From assembly GCA_964017065.1 (NCBI GenBank), contig OZ024787.1, forward strand, positions 8,727,899-8,791,898: a DNA stretch of 64,000 nucleotides, read 5' to 3'. Within the stretch, counting starts at the first letter, position 1. Each line of letters opens with the position of its first letter. The translations under genes and the position numbers were made by a program. The DNA is from Haliclona indistincta. Lineage: Eukaryota > Porifera > Demospongiae > Haplosclerida > Chalinidae. This document shows, one piece after another, positions 62,601 to 64,000 of the stretch. The notes below the pieces were generated by a model, which saw only the letters and a program-made list of their open reading frames with translations, did not search any database and was not told the origin of the DNA.

Positions 62601-64000
62601 GCTTGCTATTATAAGTAAAAAACTTAAGAGCGGGTGACCGTGAATGAGCAATTGCATCGTATACTGGCATGCTTACAATTCAAATCTCTCCTCCCAGACA
62701 GGATCTAGTGTCTCCTCCTTCACAGCAGACTGGGCTGAACTCTTCACTAACCCATTCTCCTTCCACATGTGTAAGTTATTCTTCTTGACCATTTTATCGT
62801 CAAGGTGACTTTGATGCAACACGCCCATAACACAATATGGGTTACACGGACCTAAACATACCATAAATTTTGACAAACAGGACAGAAATAATTTTAAGAT
62901 TCATACTATTACTGTCTTTTGTTACGAGACCATTTGCTCTAACAACTGCAGAGAAAAAGATTGGATTAATAGCCTTGTACTTGTTCTGATGATCATAAGT
63001 TCAAATTAAGGTGGGAGTAATGGGAAGTGAATTGCCATAAAATAATGCATTGAGCATGTAATAACTATGAATAACAAACATTGACAAGATAGTTTCAACT
63101 CAGTTTCCTAAATTTGGAAGAAAATTAATGTATAAGATAAACAGTTTAGCTATAATAAGTTAACCTTGGTTGCTGCTGCTTTAGCTTGTTCACAAAATAG
63201 TGAGTACTTGTCTGATGGCACTCTCTGAAATAACTATACATGCATGCAATAGATGACACAAATTTCTTTAGTACGATCAAGAGCACTCACTTCTGAGAAA
63301 TAAGGCTCTACATGCATTCCCTCGCCACATTTGCTGTAGAACGCATTCACCACATCAGCACACACCTTCACAAGCTGAGAGAGGAACGGAAGAAGTAATG
63401 GGAAACAGGAAGATTAAAGAGATGGAAGTGCTCACATAGTAGTAATTATTGTACTTACTTCATCATCGGTAAGTTTGCTAAATTCCTCATCACTCATGTA
63501 TGATGACCACACTGATTTCATGCCATCCATCTGTAAGTATGTGAAAAGAATGACTGCATGAAAATTAATTATTACGTATAGGACAATATCACGGCTGAAA
63601 AGTTTACTGCTTTCAAGCATACCTCAGGATTGTCCTCTACTTTCAATGCCGATTGCTGTTGCTGCAGAACATCTGAATCATAAATTAGGATACTGTCTCT
63701 ACTGGATCGGTTTGATCTGAACAGAGTGTACAGAAATGATATAGTAGTGTGACATACAGTGTGGGAGTGGTCAATTGCAATAGCATCAGTATACAACTAA
63801 TCGACAGTTTTTGCAAGATTTTTGTATCATCATTCATCAATACTTTCACGAGCCACATGCAACTTCAGAAAACTATATCTTCTAATTTAATGGTCAGCTC
63901 ACTTCACACGAGTTGTCACTCCAGTCAGTTGCGTCTGCTCGTGTACAGTTACGTGATGCACGATGTTTTGAAAACGTCTCACAATTGGCGAGTTTCTGGC
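56603..64000 (-). CDS. UNC13D/BAIAP3-like MUN and C2 domain protein, copy B (5' end beyond the window)
   Basis: Paralogue of the gene at 27209-35033 with matching exons. C2B: FNRDTISANEF in the exon at about 56603-56920 and GSSNPFIKA at about 57120-57145. MUN exons include KHMQEVLGNMLEDMDHPVFF (58645-58395), VPEWIRIAVKIAKKRI (about 59360-59440), LYSITSFVAQLPEDQKDYHC (about 60090-60170) and SVLMDYHRSYAVEMS (about 60800-60860). C2A core exon: about 62688-62855 (GPCNPYCVMG to LDPVWEERF). N-terminal exons: SDEEFSKLTDDE (about 63460-63530) and SNRSSRDSILIYDSD (about 63640-63720). The window ends inside the first exon, a few bases short of the expected ATG. It lacks the hAT-like and TA-flanked MITEs found in copy A. 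Confidence 0.85.
61011..61080. repeat. (CTACATG)n tandem repeat
   Basis: About ten head-to-tail copies of a 7-bp unit, CTACATG, in an intron of UNC13-like copy B. Copy A has no such run at the homologous place (about 32030), so the expansion followed duplication. Confidence 0.9.

Overview
The window is nuclear DNA of an animal. Its genes have many short GT-AG introns (several of 49-60 bp) and encode animal or general eukaryotic proteins: peptide O-xylosyltransferase, RBM18, SRP68, a DNase I-family nuclease, METTL22, a Munc13-4/BAIAP3-type MUN/C2 protein and an Ig/fibronectin-III receptor. Compact genes, AT-rich spacers, abundant foldback elements and a lineage-specific receptor suggest an early-branching metazoan, most likely a demosponge. 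The species assignment is inference.

Layout. (1) 1-8207, minus: XYLT, lacking only its 3' end, with two introns made almost wholly of simple repeats. (2) 8494-11159, plus: RBM18, divergent from XYLT across 286 bp. (3) 11369-15775, plus: SRP68, whose introns hold a tRNA-Asp pseudogene and three inverted-repeat elements. (4) 15971-19294: an intact tRNA-Asp, a foldback element, an unrecognised single-exon membrane protein (minus) and a secreted DNase I-like enzyme (plus). (5) 19295-35033: two copies of a secreted, LolA/ependymin-like family (minus), tRNA-Asp copies, METTL22 copy A (plus) and UNC13-like copy A (minus). (6) 35241-40840: a 3' fragment of a receptor gene and a fuller Ig/FN3 receptor gene, the latter carrying a frameshift and an intron filled with large hairpin elements. 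(7) 40841-54730: four more members of the secreted family, one clearly a pseudogene, with a 2.6-kb nest of foldback elements and a 5'-truncated LINE. (8) 54986-64000: tRNA-Asp with a 12-nt insertion, METTL22 copy B and UNC13-like copy B, cut by the window edge.

The central feature of 20-64 kb is a segmental-duplication array. The apparent ancestral unit is secreted LolA-like gene, tRNA-Asp, METTL22, UNC13-like. Two units are near complete (A about 23.4-35.1 kb; B about 52.8 to beyond 64 kb). The other units look like deletion derivatives that keep the secreted gene, usually a tRNA-Asp remnant, and small exon relics of the UNC13-like gene, some of them inverted. Because the copies are close relatives, several transposon insertions can be compared directly with an empty site in another copy.

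Gene ends, exons and identities were read by eye from the sequence and remembered family patterns. No search was run.
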